Source: an uncultured Cohaesibacter sp. (lineage in GTDB: Bacteria; Pseudomonadota; Alphaproteobacteria; Rhizobiales; Cohaesibacteraceae). From it: 64,000 nucleotides of DNA. Shown one piece after another: positions 26,655 to 36,455 of this stretch. Position 1 is the first letter of the stretch; every line of letters starts with the position of its first letter. Where the stretch lies: positions 248,001 to 312,000 of the forward strand of contig NZ_OY781114.1 in NCBI RefSeq assembly GCF_963676485.1, read 5' to 3'. The notes under the pieces are model-generated. The model had not been told where the DNA came from. It was given only the letters and a program-made list of their open reading frames with translations, and ran no database searches. The translations under genes and the position numbers were made by a program.

Positions 26655-27332
26655 TCAACGCTCAAGGCTGACCCAGAGCACCACGGCATCTTCCTTGCCG
26701 GTGGTGACACAGCAATGCCCCATGGAGCTGTCGTAATAGACGCTATCGCCCGCTTTCATTGCCAGTGGGCGATAATGCTCGGTATGCAATTCCAGCTCGC
26801 CGGAAAGCACATACATGAATTCCTCGCCGCGATGACGTATCCAGTCGCCGAAATCGGAAATATCCCGCGCCTTGATCGTGCTGACATAGGGCAGCATGGC
26901 CTTGCTGGTCAATTCATTGCACAAGAGCTCGTGGGAATAGGTCGCCGTGACCTTGCCCTCGCCTTCGCCCTTGCGGGTCACATCCCGCCGCCCAGTAAGA
27001 TCGCTCTTGCCGCTCTGTAGGAAAAGGTTCGGCGTTTCCAGTTCCAGCGCCTGCGTCAGACGACGCACAATATCAAAGCCCGGGCTCGTCTGACCATTCT
27101 CTATCTTGGAAAGCGTTGAGCGACCTATGCCGGCGTGGCGCCCGGTCTCTTCCAGCGTCCAGCCTTTACGCTTGCGCGCCTCGCGCACCATCTGCCCTAG
27201 CTCATCCATGCCGGGAGCACCGGGGGCCGATGCTCCAGCGGGAGCGAGCGCTCCGGGGATGGCTTCCGTTACAGAGGTGTCTGCCTGCAGGCTTTCGATG
27301 GTGCCAAATTCCCCGCGTTCCAGATCACCCAT
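26655..27332 (-). CDS. XRE-family regulator with C-terminal cupin domain
   Basis: A 225-residue regulator. An alanine/proline-rich N-terminal tail of about 45 residues precedes the helix-turn-helix (MVREARKRKGWTLEETGRHA, GIGRSTLSKIENGQTSP) and a cupin sensor (DWIRHRGEEFMYVLSGELEL, HTEHYRPLAMKAGDSVYYD, MGHCCVTTG). Such PuuR-like proteins respond to amines or amino acids. ATG 27332 is chosen since AGGAG lies 8 bases upstream; a TTG two codons earlier would overlap it. It is divergent from gcvP, so glycine metabolism is a candidate target. Confidence 0.88.
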   Translation of the reverse strand: MGDLERGEFGTIESLQADTSVTEAIPGALAPAGASAPGAPGMDELGQMVREARKRKGWTLEETGRHAGIGRSTLSKIENGQTSPGFDIVRRLTQALELETPNLFLQSGKSDLTGRRDVTRKGEGEGKVTATYSHELLCNELTSKAMLPYVSTIKARDISDFGDWIRHRGEEFMYVLSGELELHTEHYRPLAMKAGDSVYYDSSMGHCCVTTGKEDAVVLWVSLER

Positions 27333-27636
27333 GCTCAACTCCTATCGCCACGGCCCTGATTATGCTGCAAAATCGCATAAATCTCTATCAAGGTCAAAAT
27401 CCGCCCAGCCCTCGCCTTGGTAGACTTTGACATCTATAAGCATCATTATTGCATATAGGGGAAATTTCCACTATAAGAAACTTTACAAGAAACCACGTGA
27501 AGAATCGGCAGCTTTCCGCGATCCCTTTTGTTTCCTGAAAGCCCTGGCCGATCATTTCCCTTGGAAAATCCATGGGAGACTGTCACGATCCGGGCAGTGA
27601 CAGCAACAGGCAAAGACAAGGATTGAGGAGCAGGCG
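27333..27636. promoter_or_regulatory. Divergent promoter region XRE-cupin gene / gcvP
   Basis: 304 bases between divergent starts. TTGACA at 27427-27432 with CATATA about 19 bases downstream is a possible rightward promoter. A TGTCAC/GTGACA inverted pair lies near 27581-27602. I looked for a glycine riboswitch before gcvP and did not find its conserved core. Confidence 0.4.
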
Positions 27637-30507
27637 ATGACCTTCAAACTGACCGATTATGAAGCTTATGATTTTGCCAACCGACGCCATATCGGGCCCT
27701 CGCCCAGCGAAATGGCTGAAATGCTCAAGGTGATCGGCTTCACCACGCTGGACGAACTGATCGACGCAACTGTTCCCGCATCCATCCGCCAGAAAGAACC
27801 GCTGAAATGGGGCGGTGCATTGGCCGAAGGCGACACGCTGCATCACATGCGCAAGGTTGCCTCCAAAAACAAGGTGCTCACTTCGCTCATCGGTCAGGGC
27901 TATTATGGCACCAGCACACCGCCTGTGATCCTGCGCAACATTCTCGAAAATCCAGCCTGGTACACTGCCTACACGCCTTATCAGCCGGAAATCAGTCAGG
28001 GGCGCCTCGAAGCACTGCTCAACTTCCAGACCATGGTGTCCGACCTCACCGGTCTTGAGATTGCCAACGCCTCTCTGCTGGATGAAGCCACTGCCGCGGC
28101 TGAAGCCATGACCATGGCCAAACGCGCAGCCAAGTCCAAATCCAATATTTTCTTCGTGGACGAGAATTGCCACCCGCAGAATATCGCCGTCATCGAAACC
28201 CGCGCCGAGCCACTGGGCATCGAAGTGAAAGTGGCAGCGCCCGAAGCGCTGGACGCCTCAGATGTCTTTGGTGCGATCTTCCAGTATCCGGGTACCCATG
28301 GCCATGTGCGCGATTTCACAGGCGCTATGGAAGCGCTGCATGAGAATAAAGCCCTTGGCATCGTGATAGCCGACCCACTGGCGCTGGCGCTGCTGAAGTC
28401 GCCGGGCGAAATGGGCGCAGACATCGCCGTTGGGTCTACCCAGCGTTTCGGTGTACCGCTTGGCTATGGCGGTCCACACGCAGCCTATATGTCCTGTCGT
28501 GACGCCTTCAAGCGCTCCATGCCAGGGCGCATCATCGGCGTGACTATCGATAGTCATGGCCGCAAGGCCTATCGTCTGGCTCTTCAGACCCGCGAACAGC
28601 ATATCCGCCGCGAAAAGGCCAACTCCAACGTCTGCACGGCGCAGGCATTGCTGGCCGTGATCGCGTCCATGTATGCAGTCTATCATGGGCCCGATGGCAT
28701 CAAGGCCATCGCGCAATATGTCCATCGCAAGACCGTGCGCCTTGTAGACGGCCTGGAAAAGCTGGGCTTTAAGCCAGAGCCAGACGTGTTCTTCGATACT
28801 ATCACGGTGGATGTAGGGGCCCTTCAGGGCGTCATTCTGAATGCAGCGGTTGCCAATGGCATCAACTTGCGCAAGGTCGGCACAACCAAAATCGGCATCA
28901 GCCTTGATGAGCAGACCCGTCCGGAAACCGTGGAAGCGGTCTGGAAGAGTTTTGGCGGCGACTTGACCTACGGCGCCTTTGAGCATGAACGCGAGCAGGA
29001 TATCGAATATCGCTTGCCGACCGCCAACTTGCGCACCACAGACTATCTCACGCATCCGATCTTCCATCTCAACCGCGCCGAGGCCGAGATCACCCGCTAT
29101 ATGCGCCGTCTCGCCGACCGCGATCTGGCGCTGGACCGGGCCATGATCCCGCTGGGCTCCTGCACCATGAAGCTCAACGCCACCATCGAGATGATCCCGA
29201 TCACATGGCCCGAATTTGCCAACCTGCATCCGTTTGTTCCCGATGATCAGGCGCTCGGCTACAAAGAGATGATTGAGGATCTCAACGAGAAGCTCTGTCT
29301 TGTAACCGGCTATGATGCCATTTCCCAGCAGCCAAACTCTGGTGCGCAAGGGGAATATGCGGGTCTCATCACCATTCGCAACTTCCACAAGGCGCGCGGC
29401 GAAGGCCATCGCGATGTGTGCCTCATCCCAACCTCGGCTCATGGCACCAACCCCGCCTCGGCTCATTTGGCAGGCTTCAAGGTGGTTGTCGTCAAATCCG
29501 CAGAGAATGGTGATATCGACGTGGAAGATTTCCGCGCCAAGGCTGAAAAGCACAGCGCCAATCTGGCCGCCTGTATGATCACCTACCCCTCTACCCACGG
29601 TGTATTCGAGGAAACGGTGCAGGATGTCTGCGCTATCACCCATGAGCATGGCGGGCTGGTCTATATCGATGGCGCCAACATGAATGCCATGGTGGGGCTC
29701 TCCCGACCGGGCGATATTGGCGGCGACGTCAGCCATCTCAATCTGCACAAGACCTTCTGCATTCCCCATGGTGGCGGCGGTCCGGGCATGGGACCGATCG
29801 GTGTCAAAGCGCATCTTGCCCCTTATCTGCCGGGTCATCCAGAACGCGATGCAGCCATCGGACCGGTCTCGGCCGCGCCATTCGGCTCTCCGTCAATTCT
29901 TCCGGTTAGCTGGGCCTATTGTCTTCTGATGGGCGGCGCGGGCCTTACCCAATCCACCAAGGTGGCAATCCTCAATGCCAACTATATCGCAGCCAGCCTC
30001 AAGGGTGCCTATGACACCCTTTATGCCTCCAAGACCGGACTGGTCGCCCATGAGTGCATTCTGGAAACACGCCCCTTGAAAGATAGCTGCGGGGTGACCG
30101 TGGACGATATCGCCAAGCGCCTGATGGATAATGGCTTCCATGCGCCCACCATGAGCTTCCCGGTTCCGGGCACTTTGATGGTTGAACCAACGGAATCCGA
30201 GCCCAAGGCCGAGCTGGACCGTTTCATCAACGCCATGCTCGACATTCGCCGCGAGGCACAGGACATTGAGGATGGCACCATCGACGCGGAGAATAACCCG
30301 CTGAAAAATGCGCCTCATACCGTGCGCGACCTTGTCGGCGAGTGGGATCGGCCCTACTCTCGCAAACAGGGATGCTTCCCGGCGGGGGCCTTCGAAGTGG
30401 ACAAATACTGGCCACCGGTCAACCGCGTGGATAATGTCTATGGAGACCGCCATCTCATCTGCACCTGCCCGCCAGTGGATGCCTATGAGGACGAAGCTGG
30501 GGAGTAG
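27637..30507 (+). CDS. gcvP: Glycine dehydrogenase (decarboxylating), P protein
   Basis: GcvP is the PLP-dependent P protein of the glycine cleavage system: it decarboxylates glycine and passes the aminomethyl group to lipoylated GcvH. The 956-residue single chain is the fused form. Landmarks are the start [33 protein letters not shown], the catalytic-half motifs [32 protein letters not shown] and the PLP lysine in [26 protein letters not shown] lies ahead of the ATG. gcvT and gcvH, usually adjacent, are not here, so the system is split in this genome. Confidence 0.97.
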   Translation: MTFKLTDYEAYDFANRRHIGPSPSEMAEMLKVIGFTTLDELIDATVPASIRQKEPLKWGGALAEGDTLHHMRKVASKNKVLTSLIGQGYYGTSTPPVILRNILENPAWYTAYTPYQPEISQGRLEALLNFQTMVSDLTGLEIANASLLDEATAAAEAMTMAKRAAKSKSNIFFVDENCHPQNIAVIETRAEPLGIEVKVAAPEALDASDVFGAIFQYPGTHGHVRDFTGAMEALHENKALGIVIADPLALALLKSPGEMGADIAVGSTQRFGVPLGYGGPHAAYMSCRDAFKRSMPGRIIGVTIDSHGRKAYRLALQTREQHIRREKANSNVCTAQALLAVIASMYAVYHGPDGIKAIAQYVHRKTVRLVDGLEKLGFKPEPDVFFDTITVDVGALQGVILNAAVANGINLRKVGTTKIGISLDEQTRPETVEAVWKSFGGDLTYGAFEHEREQDIEYRLPTANLRTTDYLTHPIFHLNRAEAEITRYMRRLADRDLALDRAMIPLGSCTMKLNATIEMIPITWPEFANLHPFVPDDQALGYKEMIEDLNEKLCLVTGYDAISQQPNSGAQGEYAGLITIRNFHKARGEGHRDVCLIPTSAHGTNPASAHLAGFKVVVVKSAENGDIDVEDFRAKAEKHSANLAACMITYPSTHGVFEETVQDVCAITHEHGGLVYIDGANMNAMVGLSRPGDIGGDVSHLNLHKTFCIPHGGGGPGMGPIGVKAHLAPYLPGHPERDAAIGPVSAAPFGSPSILPVSWAYCLLMGGAGLTQSTKVAILNANYIAASLKGAYDTLYASKTGLVAHECILETRPLKDSCGVTVDDIAKRLMDNGFHAPTMSFPVPGTLMVEPTESEPKAELDRFINAMLDIRREAQDIEDGTIDAENNPLKNAPHTVRDLVGEWDRPYSRKQGCFPAGAFEVDKYWPPVNRVDNVYGDRHLICTCPPVDAYEDEAGE

Positions 30508-30517
30508 TAATCGGTAT

Positions 30518-30590
30518 GGGACAATATGTTTGAATTACCTGGAACTCTTCATTCCGCGAGATCTATTGCGGAGAATAAACATATTGTCCC
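30518..30590. repeat. Perfect 14-bp inverted repeat at the GIY-YIG gene start
   Basis: GGGACAATATGTTT (30518-30531) and AAACATATTGTCCC (30577-30590) are perfect inverted copies separated by 45 bases. The left arm contains the start codon of the following gene. A smaller stem, TCCGC (30553-30557) with GCGGA (30568-30572), sits inside the loop. Confidence 0.85.
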
Positions 30591-30933
30591 TGTGGCTTCG
30601 GGATATGACTTCAGTTTTGCGATCAAGTTACCTTCGCCAACAGAAGCAAGCAAAGCGCCCCAAACGCTAACGTTGCTAGAGATCGGCAAGACAGGCAACC
30701 TGCGCCGGAGAATAACTCAAAATCATTTGGGGAATTCGCTTAGCAGCTCAGTCCTTATGAAAAAGATAAATGACAAACTGTTTGGTGAGGAAGTAGAGAA
30801 CGGGATCGATCAGGAAAAACTATCCTGCTGGATCTTGGAGCATCTCTATTTCGGCTGGATAGAAGACCGCGTTTCTCCGGAAGGGCGTTGCGCACTCGTT
30901 GAGCATTTCAACCCACTGCTGAATCTACGTTAG
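30526..30933 (+). CDS. GIY-YIG-like nuclease domain protein
   Basis: A 135-residue protein that I place in the GIY-YIG superfamily: LLEIGKTGNLRRRITQNHLG matches the usual YIGKTxNLxxRxxxH core, SLSSSVLMKKINDKLF follows, LSCWILEHLYFGWIE and the end LVEHFNPLLNLR match the C-terminal half including the conserved asparagine. The tyrosine of the YIG triplet is glutamate here, so nuclease activity is doubtful. The N-terminal part (SGYDFSFAIKL) would stand for GIY. The base composition looks more AT-rich than gcvP and sdaA on either side, and a 14-bp inverted repeat covers its start codon. No strong ribosome binding site is seen. Confidence 0.65.
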   Translation: MFELPGTLHSARSIAENKHIVPVASGYDFSFAIKLPSPTEASKAPQTLTLLEIGKTGNLRRRITQNHLGNSLSSSVLMKKINDKLFGEEVENGIDQEKLSCWILEHLYFGWIEDRVSPEGRCALVEHFNPLLNLR

Positions 30934-30976
30934 TTAGCGGTGTATATTCACAGCATCCTTTATTGATTGAGCGCCC

Positions 30977-32392
30977 ATGTTCCTCTCCATCTTTGACATC
31001 TTCAAGATAGGCATTGGCCCTTCATCGTCCCACACTATGGGACCGATGAATGCAGCTTTGCGATTTATGGGGGATTTACGCGATGGTAACTTCATGGGTG
31101 TCCGCCCGGATGATGTACAGCGGGTGAGTTGCTCGCTGCATGGCTCGCTCGCCTTTACCGGCAAGGGACACGCAACGGACCGTGCCGTTATCCTCGGCCT
31201 TCTTGGCTTTGCGCCGGACAGGCTTGATCCAGATGAGGCCGAAGCACAGGAAGCATGTGCGCGCGAAGAGAAGGCCATCGAACCGGACGGTTTCCCGCGA
31301 CTGCGCTTCAACCCGGATGATGACATCCTTTTCGACTATGGCCCGCCCCTGACCGGCCACGCAAACGGCATGAAACTCTTTGCCTATGGCGAAGGCAATC
31401 GGCAATTGGCCAGCGTCACCTATTATTCTATTGGTGGCGGCTTCATTGTCACCGCCAGTGAGATGGAAGAAGAAATCAGCCACAAGCCCGATGCTCTGCA
31501 TGAAGCGCAGGAAGCGGCGGGCTTCCCCTACCCTTTTGGTTCGGCTGCTGAAATGCTCGCGATGGGGCAATGCTCGGGCCTTTCCATTGCCTCCATGAAA
31601 CGTGCCAATGAAGAGACAAGCCTGTCGCCAAAAGCGCTCGATGCAGGCATTGCCCGCATATGGAAGGCGATGCTCTCTTCCATCGACAGAGGGCTGGGCA
31701 AGGATGGAATTTTGCCCGGCGGCCTCAAGGTCAAGCGACGCGCCAAGCATATTCACCAACAGCTGACAAGCGCCCATGGCCACAATATGCCGATGCCCCA
31801 TCAGGTCAACGACTGGCTAAGCGTCTATGCCATGGCCGTCAATGAAGAGAATGCGGCAGGCGGGCGGGTGGTCACCGCGCCGACCAACGGCGCAGCGGGC
31901 GTGGTACCTTCCGTCTTGCGTTACTATCGCGACCACTGCCCTGGCTCCAATGACGCGGGCGTTACAACCTTCCTTTTGACGGCGGCGGCCATTGGCGGCC
32001 TCATCAAGCACAATGCCTCTATATCAGGCGCGGAAGCAGGCTGTCAGGCTGAAGTCGGCTCAGCCGCAGCGATGGCAGCCAGCGGCCTTTGTGCGGCTCT
32101 TGGCGGTAGCAACGAGCAGATAGAGAATGCCGCAGAAATTGCTCTGGAGCACCATCTGGGGATGACGTGTGATCCGGTCAAAGGGCTTGTTCAGGTGCCC
32201 TGCATTGAGCGCAATGGCCTTGGCGCCATCAAGGCGGTGTCCGCTGCATCCCTCGCCCTTTATGGCGACGGCTCCCACTTCATGCCGCTCGATAATTGCA
32301 TCCGCACCCTCAGGGAGACCGGCCGCGACATGGATGAAAAATACAAGGAAACGTCGCTCGGCGGGCTGGCTGTTAATTTACCAGAATGCTGA
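30977..32392 (+). CDS. sdaA: L-serine ammonia-lyase, iron-sulfur dependent
   Basis: SdaA deaminates L-serine to pyruvate and ammonia with a 4Fe-4S cluster. The 471-residue single-chain form shows [20 protein letters not shown] at the N-terminus, the cysteine motifs [20 protein letters not shown] and [18 protein letters not shown], and [14 protein letters not shown] near the end. It follows gcvP in the same direction; with glycine cleavage and serine hydroxymethylation it would drain glycine to pyruvate. Its last 10 codons and the following 75 bases are repeated downstream. Confidence 0.95.
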   Translation: MFLSIFDIFKIGIGPSSSHTMGPMNAALRFMGDLRDGNFMGVRPDDVQRVSCSLHGSLAFTGKGHATDRAVILGLLGFAPDRLDPDEAEAQEACAREEKAIEPDGFPRLRFNPDDDILFDYGPPLTGHANGMKLFAYGEGNRQLASVTYYSIGGGFIVTASEMEEEISHKPDALHEAQEAAGFPYPFGSAAEMLAMGQCSGLSIASMKRANEETSLSPKALDAGIARIWKAMLSSIDRGLGKDGILPGGLKVKRRAKHIHQQLTSAHGHNMPMPHQVNDWLSVYAMAVNEENAAGGRVVTAPTNGAAGVVPSVLRYYRDHCPGSNDAGVTTFLLTAAAIGGLIKHNASISGAEAGCQAEVGSAAAMAASGLCAALGGSNEQIENAAEIALEHHLGMTCDPVKGLVQVPCIERNGLGAIKAVSAASLALYGDGSHFMPLDNCIRTLRETGRDMDEKYKETSLGGLAVNLPEC

Positions 32393-32620
32393 ACTGCGAA
32401 AAACGCCCACCTCGCTCCATTCACTAGCGATACGCTTCCCCTTGCCCTTAGGACGCGGGCGTATCTAGCGGCGGGCTAGCAGTAAACTTACCAGAATGCT
32501 GAACTGCGGAAAATGCCCGCCTCGCACCATTCACTAGCGATACGCTTCCCCTTGCCCTTAAGCCGCGGGGCGTATCTGGCGGCGGGCTGGCAGTAAACTT
32601 ACCTGAATGCTGGGATAGCT
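32360..32620 (+). repeat. Tandem repeats of the sdaA 3' end
   Basis: Three units begin at 32360, 32470 and 32581, spaced 110 and 111 bases. Each begins with ten codons that translate as [10 protein letters not shown]; the first two end in the stop TGA, and the third is partial and reads on into WDSCMN. The copies differ by synonymous changes such as CTG GCT GTT AAT against CTA GCA GTA AAC. The roughly 75-base spacer after the stop is also conserved between units 1 and 2, including CATTCACTAGCGATACGCTT. Confidence 0.92.
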
Positions 32621-32760
32621 GCATGAATAGGATCACCACAGTATTTCCCTTCATTCAAACATGGATATTTTGCAGTGCAAAAATCAGGAAATACGAAAAT
32701 TTACAGATGCCCGCCTCCGTAAAAGTCAGTAAGTATCTTCTACAAAAGTAGGAGAATAGA
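32393..32760. other. Gap after sdaA: repeats then AT-rich leader
   Basis: The first 230 bases are the tandem sdaA 3'-end repeats. The rest (32620-32760) is AT-rich and probably contains the promoter of the small gene at 32761. No other gene is seen. Confidence 0.5.
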
Positions 32761-33009
32761 ATGGTTGGCGTAGATCAAGATCCAGAGCTCTTTGAAGTGG
32801 CGCGCTCCATCGCGCTGGATGCAGAGGCAATCTCTTCAGGCATCAGCACAATGGAGGGCGAAGCAGCTTTTGCAACATTGGATACACAGCTTCTAGCTTA
32901 CAGCATCGGCCGCGACCGGGTGCGCACCGGCGTTGTGTCTTACGATTTCCCCATTCTCATGCAGGCCATCGAGCATGTTATTGCAAGCGAAAAGCCTGCC
33001 AGGCTATAG
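32761..33009 (+). CDS. Small hypothetical protein
   Basis: An 82-residue protein I do not recognise. The start is well supported: AGTAGGAG lies 6-7 bases before the ATG. The sequence is acidic and probably helical (PELFEVARSIALDAEAISSG, FPILMQAIEHVIASEK), with no membrane segment, cysteine motif or signal peptide. It stands between the sdaA repeats and a convergent GntR gene. Confidence 0.6.
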   Translation: MVGVDQDPELFEVARSIALDAEAISSGISTMEGEAAFATLDTQLLAYSIGRDRVRTGVVSYDFPILMQAIEHVIASEKPARL

Positions 33010-33030
33010 TCCGGTGCATATTGCACTGCA

Positions 33031-33774
33031 TCAAAAGATGCAAGAGATGGAATAGTCCGGCTTGTATCTGATCTGCATGACGGCAACAGGTGTCCCGTCA
33101 TGCCCATCCGTTAGAATATACTCCTTGTTGATCAGTGGATCACCCATCTTGATCCCCAGATGTCGCGCTTCCACATGGTTGGCTTTCGAGGCTGATATAC
33201 TCAAGCTGCCATGATAAAAGGGATTCTTTTCCAGCAGCGTCACGCAGGGCGCTTTCACCTTGCCACCCGCTTCGAACAGTTCGGGAAAGGCATCTCTGCG
33301 GAACCAGCTTTGTTCAAATTGAAAAGGGGTATCACCAGCATAGTGAACCCCTTCTGTTCGTAAACATTGGTCTGATTGGCCCATCTCGCTAGAGCTTTGC
33401 AATATCATCGGAAGGGCGCATATTTCGCGCTTCAACGCAACATACCGATGCTCTTTTCCTATGGCCTCCACCTCGCGACAGGGGAACTGGATCTTGAGAT
33501 TGGCCATCCTCTCTCGCCCATCGCGCACGCGGCTTCCGGCTTTGCGCCTTCGGTCGATAATTTGTTCCTCGGCCAATTCGCCCAACGCACGATTAACGGT
33601 TGCCCTTGCACAGTTGAACTGAACCGCAAGCTCAGTTTCCGTTGGCAACAAATGACCCGGAGGCCATTCTTTGCTGCGGATCATGTTCGAAATATAACCC
33701 TTGATCGCAAGGTATCCACTTTTTGGCACGCTCCGTACACATCCTCCGCTTGAAACAACAGTCGCCACGGGCAA
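33031..33774 (-). CDS. GntR-family (HutC-like) regulator with UTRA domain
   Basis: A regulator of about 247 residues. The winged helix is visible (YLAIKGYISNMIRSKEWPPG, LPTETELAVQFNCARATVNR, RRRKAGSRVRDG), the motif QFNCARATVNRAL being typical of HutC relatives. The UTRA domain follows (TPFQFEQSWFRRDAFPELF, LSISASKANHVEARHLGI, PVAVMQIRYKPDYS). HutC senses urocanate, but no hut gene is present here, so the effector is unknown. The start is uncertain: 33774 is TTG, with GTG codons at 33768 and 33729 in frame. Confidence 0.83.
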   Translation of the reverse strand: MPVATVVSSGGCVRSVPKSGYLAIKGYISNMIRSKEWPPGHLLPTETELAVQFNCARATVNRALGELAEEQIIDRRRKAGSRVRDGRERMANLKIQFPCREVEAIGKEHRYVALKREICALPMILQSSSEMGQSDQCLRTEGVHYAGDTPFQFEQSWFRRDAFPELFEAGGKVKAPCVTLLEKNPFYHGSLSISASKANHVEARHLGIKMGDPLINKEYILTDGHDGTPVAVMQIRYKPDYSISCIF

Positions 33775-34093
33775 TCTACCCGCCTATGCACTATCTTGCA
33801 CTCGGCTTCTCACTTGAGGTCGAGCATAATATTTTACCTTGAAAAATATATTATCTATTGTGCTATCAATCAACAGTGTATTTAAAGTTGCATTTTATCT
33901 TCAGGCTTTTAGCAAAAGTGAAGACACTTTGATGCCTCGATGATCGCGCGAGAGCCCCCTCTATAGACGCAAAGCCTGACCGGCAAACAGGGTAGCGAAG
34001 CTGATCGAGAATAAATTCAAGCTGTCACTTCTTGCCAAGCTCCTTTATTGGCGGCAAACTGCTGCTTTCATGCCATTTATAAGGAGACTTGAC
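33775..34093. other. Non-coding gap, AT-rich promoter region
   Basis: 319 bases between divergent genes. The part from 33830 to 33900 is very AT-rich and likely carries promoters for the GntR and GFA-family genes. No gene seen. Confidence 0.45.
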
Positions 34094-34516
34094 TTGATAA
34101 AGCCAGGGCACACCTATAACGCCGCCTGCCATTGCGGCTCCGTACAATTCCGGGTCACAATTTCGGACAATGACAAGCCCCCTCGACGCTGCACATGCTC
34201 CCTCTGTCGGATGCGAGGCGCGGCGGCTGTCTCCGCACCGCTGGATGGCATAGAGTTTCTCAAGGGGGAGGATGTGCTGACCAAATACCAATTCGGCACG
34301 ATGACCGCAGAGCATTATTTTTGCTCCAAATGCGGCATCTACACCCATCATAAACGCCGCTCCAACCCGAATGAATATGGCGTCAATGTCGCGTGTTTTG
34401 AGGGCGTCAGCCCGTTCGACTTTGAAGAAATCGTCGTTTTTGACGGCGTCAACCACCCCAAGGATAGCGACGGCGCATCGAATATTGCAGGCTATTTGCG
34501 CTTTACCAAGGAATAG
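34094..34516 (+). CDS. GFA-family protein (glutathione-dependent formaldehyde-activating/CENP-V domain)
   Basis: About 140 residues of the GFA/CENP-V fold. Zinc-binding cysteines appear in the usual order: NAACHCGSVQF, RRCTCSLCRMRG and HYFCSKCGIYTHHK. The family is annotated from glutathione-dependent formaldehyde activation, but most members have unknown substrates. I chose the TTG at 34094 because AAGGAG (34081-34086) is 7 bases upstream; an ATG at 34070 would place that site inside the gene. Confidence 0.82.
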   Translation: MIKPGHTYNAACHCGSVQFRVTISDNDKPPRRCTCSLCRMRGAAAVSAPLDGIEFLKGEDVLTKYQFGTMTAEHYFCSKCGIYTHHKRRSNPNEYGVNVACFEGVSPFDFEEIVVFDGVNHPKDSDGASNIAGYLRFTKE

Positions 34517-34553
34517 AAAGGGGTGCAGTCGCCCTCTCCCGTTCCATGAGCAC

Positions 34554-34589
34554 AAAAAGGCCGGAGCAGCAGTAATGCTCCGGCCTTTT
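34554..34589. terminator. Bidirectional terminator between GFA gene and nqrF
   Basis: GGCCGGAGC (34559-34567) pairs perfectly with GCTCCGGCC (34577-34585). AAAAA precedes and TTTT follows, so it serves the convergent GFA gene and the nqr operon. Confidence 0.9.
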
Positions 34590-34610
34590 CATTATCAGGA
34601 TCTCTCAGGA

Positions 34611-35831
34611 TCAACCACCGAAGTCATCAAGCATGATGTCTTCGCGGTCAACGCCGAGATCAAGCAGCATGTTGATCACGGACTGGTTCATGATCGGAGG
34701 ACCGCACATATAATATTCGCAGTCTTCCGGAGCTTCATGGTCACGCAGATACTGTTCATACAGCACATTGTGAATAAAGCCGGTGTAACCATCCCAATCA
34801 TCTTCAGGCAAAGCATCAGACAGGGCCACATGCCAAGTGAAGTTCGGATGCTCTTCGGCCAGCTTGTCGAAATCTTCCACATAGAACATTTCGCGCTTGG
34901 AGCGGGCACCATACCAGAAGGTAATCTTGCGTTTGGTATCGAGGCGCTTGAGCTGATCAAAGATATGCGAGCGCATCGGAGCCATACCGGCACCACCACC
35001 AACAAAGATCATTTCCTTTTCGGTATCGCGGGCGAAAAACTCGCCGAACGGACCGGAAATATTGACCTTGTCGCCAGGTTTCAGGTTGAAGATAAAGGAT
35101 GACATCTGGCCCGGAGGTACGTTTGGCTGGCCCGGAGGTGGGCTGGCGACACGCACGTTGAGCATGATGATGCCTTTTTCTTCAGGATAGTTGGCCATGG
35201 AATAGGCGCGCTCGATCGGTTCATCAACTTTGGAGACATATTGCCAGAGATTGAACTTATCCCAATCTTCGCGATATTCCTCTGCAACTTCGAAGTCCTT
35301 GTAAGCGACCTCATGGGCCGGTGCTTCGATCTGGATATAGCCACCAGCGCGGAAATTCACATGCTCATCAGCAGGCAACTGCAGCACAAGTTCCTTGATG
35401 AACGTGGCCACGTTGTCGTTTGATTTAACCGTGCACTGCCATTTCTTGACGCCGAAGACCTCTTCAGGCACCTGGATTTTCATGTCCTGTTTCACAGCGA
35501 CCTGACAGGAAAGGCGATCGCCTTCCTTTGCCTCACGCTTGGTGATGTGGGCTTCTTCGGTTGGCAGGATGGACCCGCCACCTTCGAAGACCTTACAGCG
35601 ACACTGCGCACAGGTACCACCGCCACCACAGGCGGATGCAACGAAGATCTTCTCGCCAGCCAGAGCGCCAAGCAACTTGCCGCCAGCCGGAACAGAAATG
35701 GTTCTTTCCCCGTTGATCGTGATATTCACATTGCCTGAGGAAACCAGACGGCTCCGAGCAAACAGAATGAGGAACACCAGCGCCAGAACAATCAGAACAA
35801 AGAACGTGATGCCAAGGGCAAACTCTTCCAT
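34611..35831 (-). CDS. nqrF: Na+-translocating NADH:quinone reductase subunit F
   Basis: NqrF is the electron entry subunit: it oxidises NADH on FAD and passes electrons to a 2Fe-2S centre. The 406 residues start with one membrane helix ([16 protein letters not shown]), then the ferredoxin domain with [15 protein letters not shown] and the distant cysteine in [10 protein letters not shown]. The FAD domain has [13 protein letters not shown] and the NADH domain [19 protein letters not shown] and the C-terminal [10 protein letters not shown]. It is the last gene of nqrABCDEF and ends at a strong terminator. Confidence 0.97.
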   Translation of the reverse strand: MEEFALGITFFVLIVLALVFLILFARSRLVSSGNVNITINGERTISVPAGGKLLGALAGEKIFVASACGGGGTCAQCRCKVFEGGGSILPTEEAHITKREAKEGDRLSCQVAVKQDMKIQVPEEVFGVKKWQCTVKSNDNVATFIKELVLQLPADEHVNFRAGGYIQIEAPAHEVAYKDFEVAEEYREDWDKFNLWQYVSKVDEPIERAYSMANYPEEKGIIMLNVRVASPPPGQPNVPPGQMSSFIFNLKPGDKVNISGPFGEFFARDTEKEMIFVGGGAGMAPMRSHIFDQLKRLDTKRKITFWYGARSKREMFYVEDFDKLAEEHPNFTWHVALSDALPEDDWDGYTGFIHNVLYEQYLRDHEAPEDCEYYMCGPPIMNQSVINMLLDLGVDREDIMLDDFGG

Positions 35832-35844
35832 CTTACAGTCTCCC

Positions 35845-36453
35845 TTACAGCTTCACGCCGGAGAAAGCCATGAAGCCCATGGCCATCAACCCTGCGGTGA
35901 TGAATGTGACACCGAGCCCCTGCAGACCAGCAGGCACATCGGAATATTTCAGCTTCTCGCGCACACCAGCCATCGCAGTAATGGCCAATGCCCAGCCAAG
36001 ACCAGAGGAAATACCGTAGACGGAACTTTCCGCGAATGTATAGTCGCGTTCCACCATGAACAGCGAGCCACCAAGAATGGCGCAGTTCACCGTGATCAGC
36101 GGCAAGAAGATACCCAGCGCGTTATAAAGGGCCGGGAAGAAGCGATCGAGGATCATCTCAAGGATCTGAACCATGGCGGCAATCACGCCGATATAGGAAA
36201 TCAGACCGATGAAGGTCAGATCTACATTGCCAAGACCGAGCCAGGAAAGGGCTCCATCTGCCAGGAAGAAATGCAGGATCAGGTTGTTGGCAGGCACGGT
36301 AATGGCCTGAACAACCGTCACGGAGATCCCCAAACCGATTGCAGTTTCAACCTTCTTGGAAACGGCAAGGAAGGTACACATGCCCAGGAAGAAGGAAAGC
36401 GCAAGGTTTTCAATGAAGATCGCCTTTACCGCAAGAGAAATTAGACCTTCCAT
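35845..36453 (-). CDS. nqrE: Na+-translocating NADH:quinone reductase subunit E
   Basis: NqrE is an inverted-repeat membrane subunit pairing with NqrD across the membrane around an iron centre. The 202-residue protein has six helices. The two conserved half-site cysteines are present in [16 protein letters not shown] and [14 protein letters not shown]. It starts two bases after the nqrD stop, indicating tight coupling. Confidence 0.96.
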   Translation of the reverse strand: MEGLISLAVKAIFIENLALSFFLGMCTFLAVSKKVETAIGLGISVTVVQAITVPANNLILHFFLADGALSWLGLGNVDLTFIGLISYIGVIAAMVQILEMILDRFFPALYNALGIFLPLITVNCAILGGSLFMVERDYTFAESSVYGISSGLGWALAITAMAGVREKLKYSDVPAGLQGLGVTFITAGLMAMGFMAFSGVKL

Positions 36454-36455
36454 AA

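Noticed and set aside
27400-27636. Glycine riboswitch before gcvP
   Set aside because: The conserved glycine-aptamer core and tandem arrangement were not found; only a short TGTCAC/GTGACA pair is present.
28258-29838. A 526-codon open frame on the minus strand
   Set aside because: It lies antisense inside gcvP, whose motifs are clear; it has no ribosome binding site and no recognisable domain.
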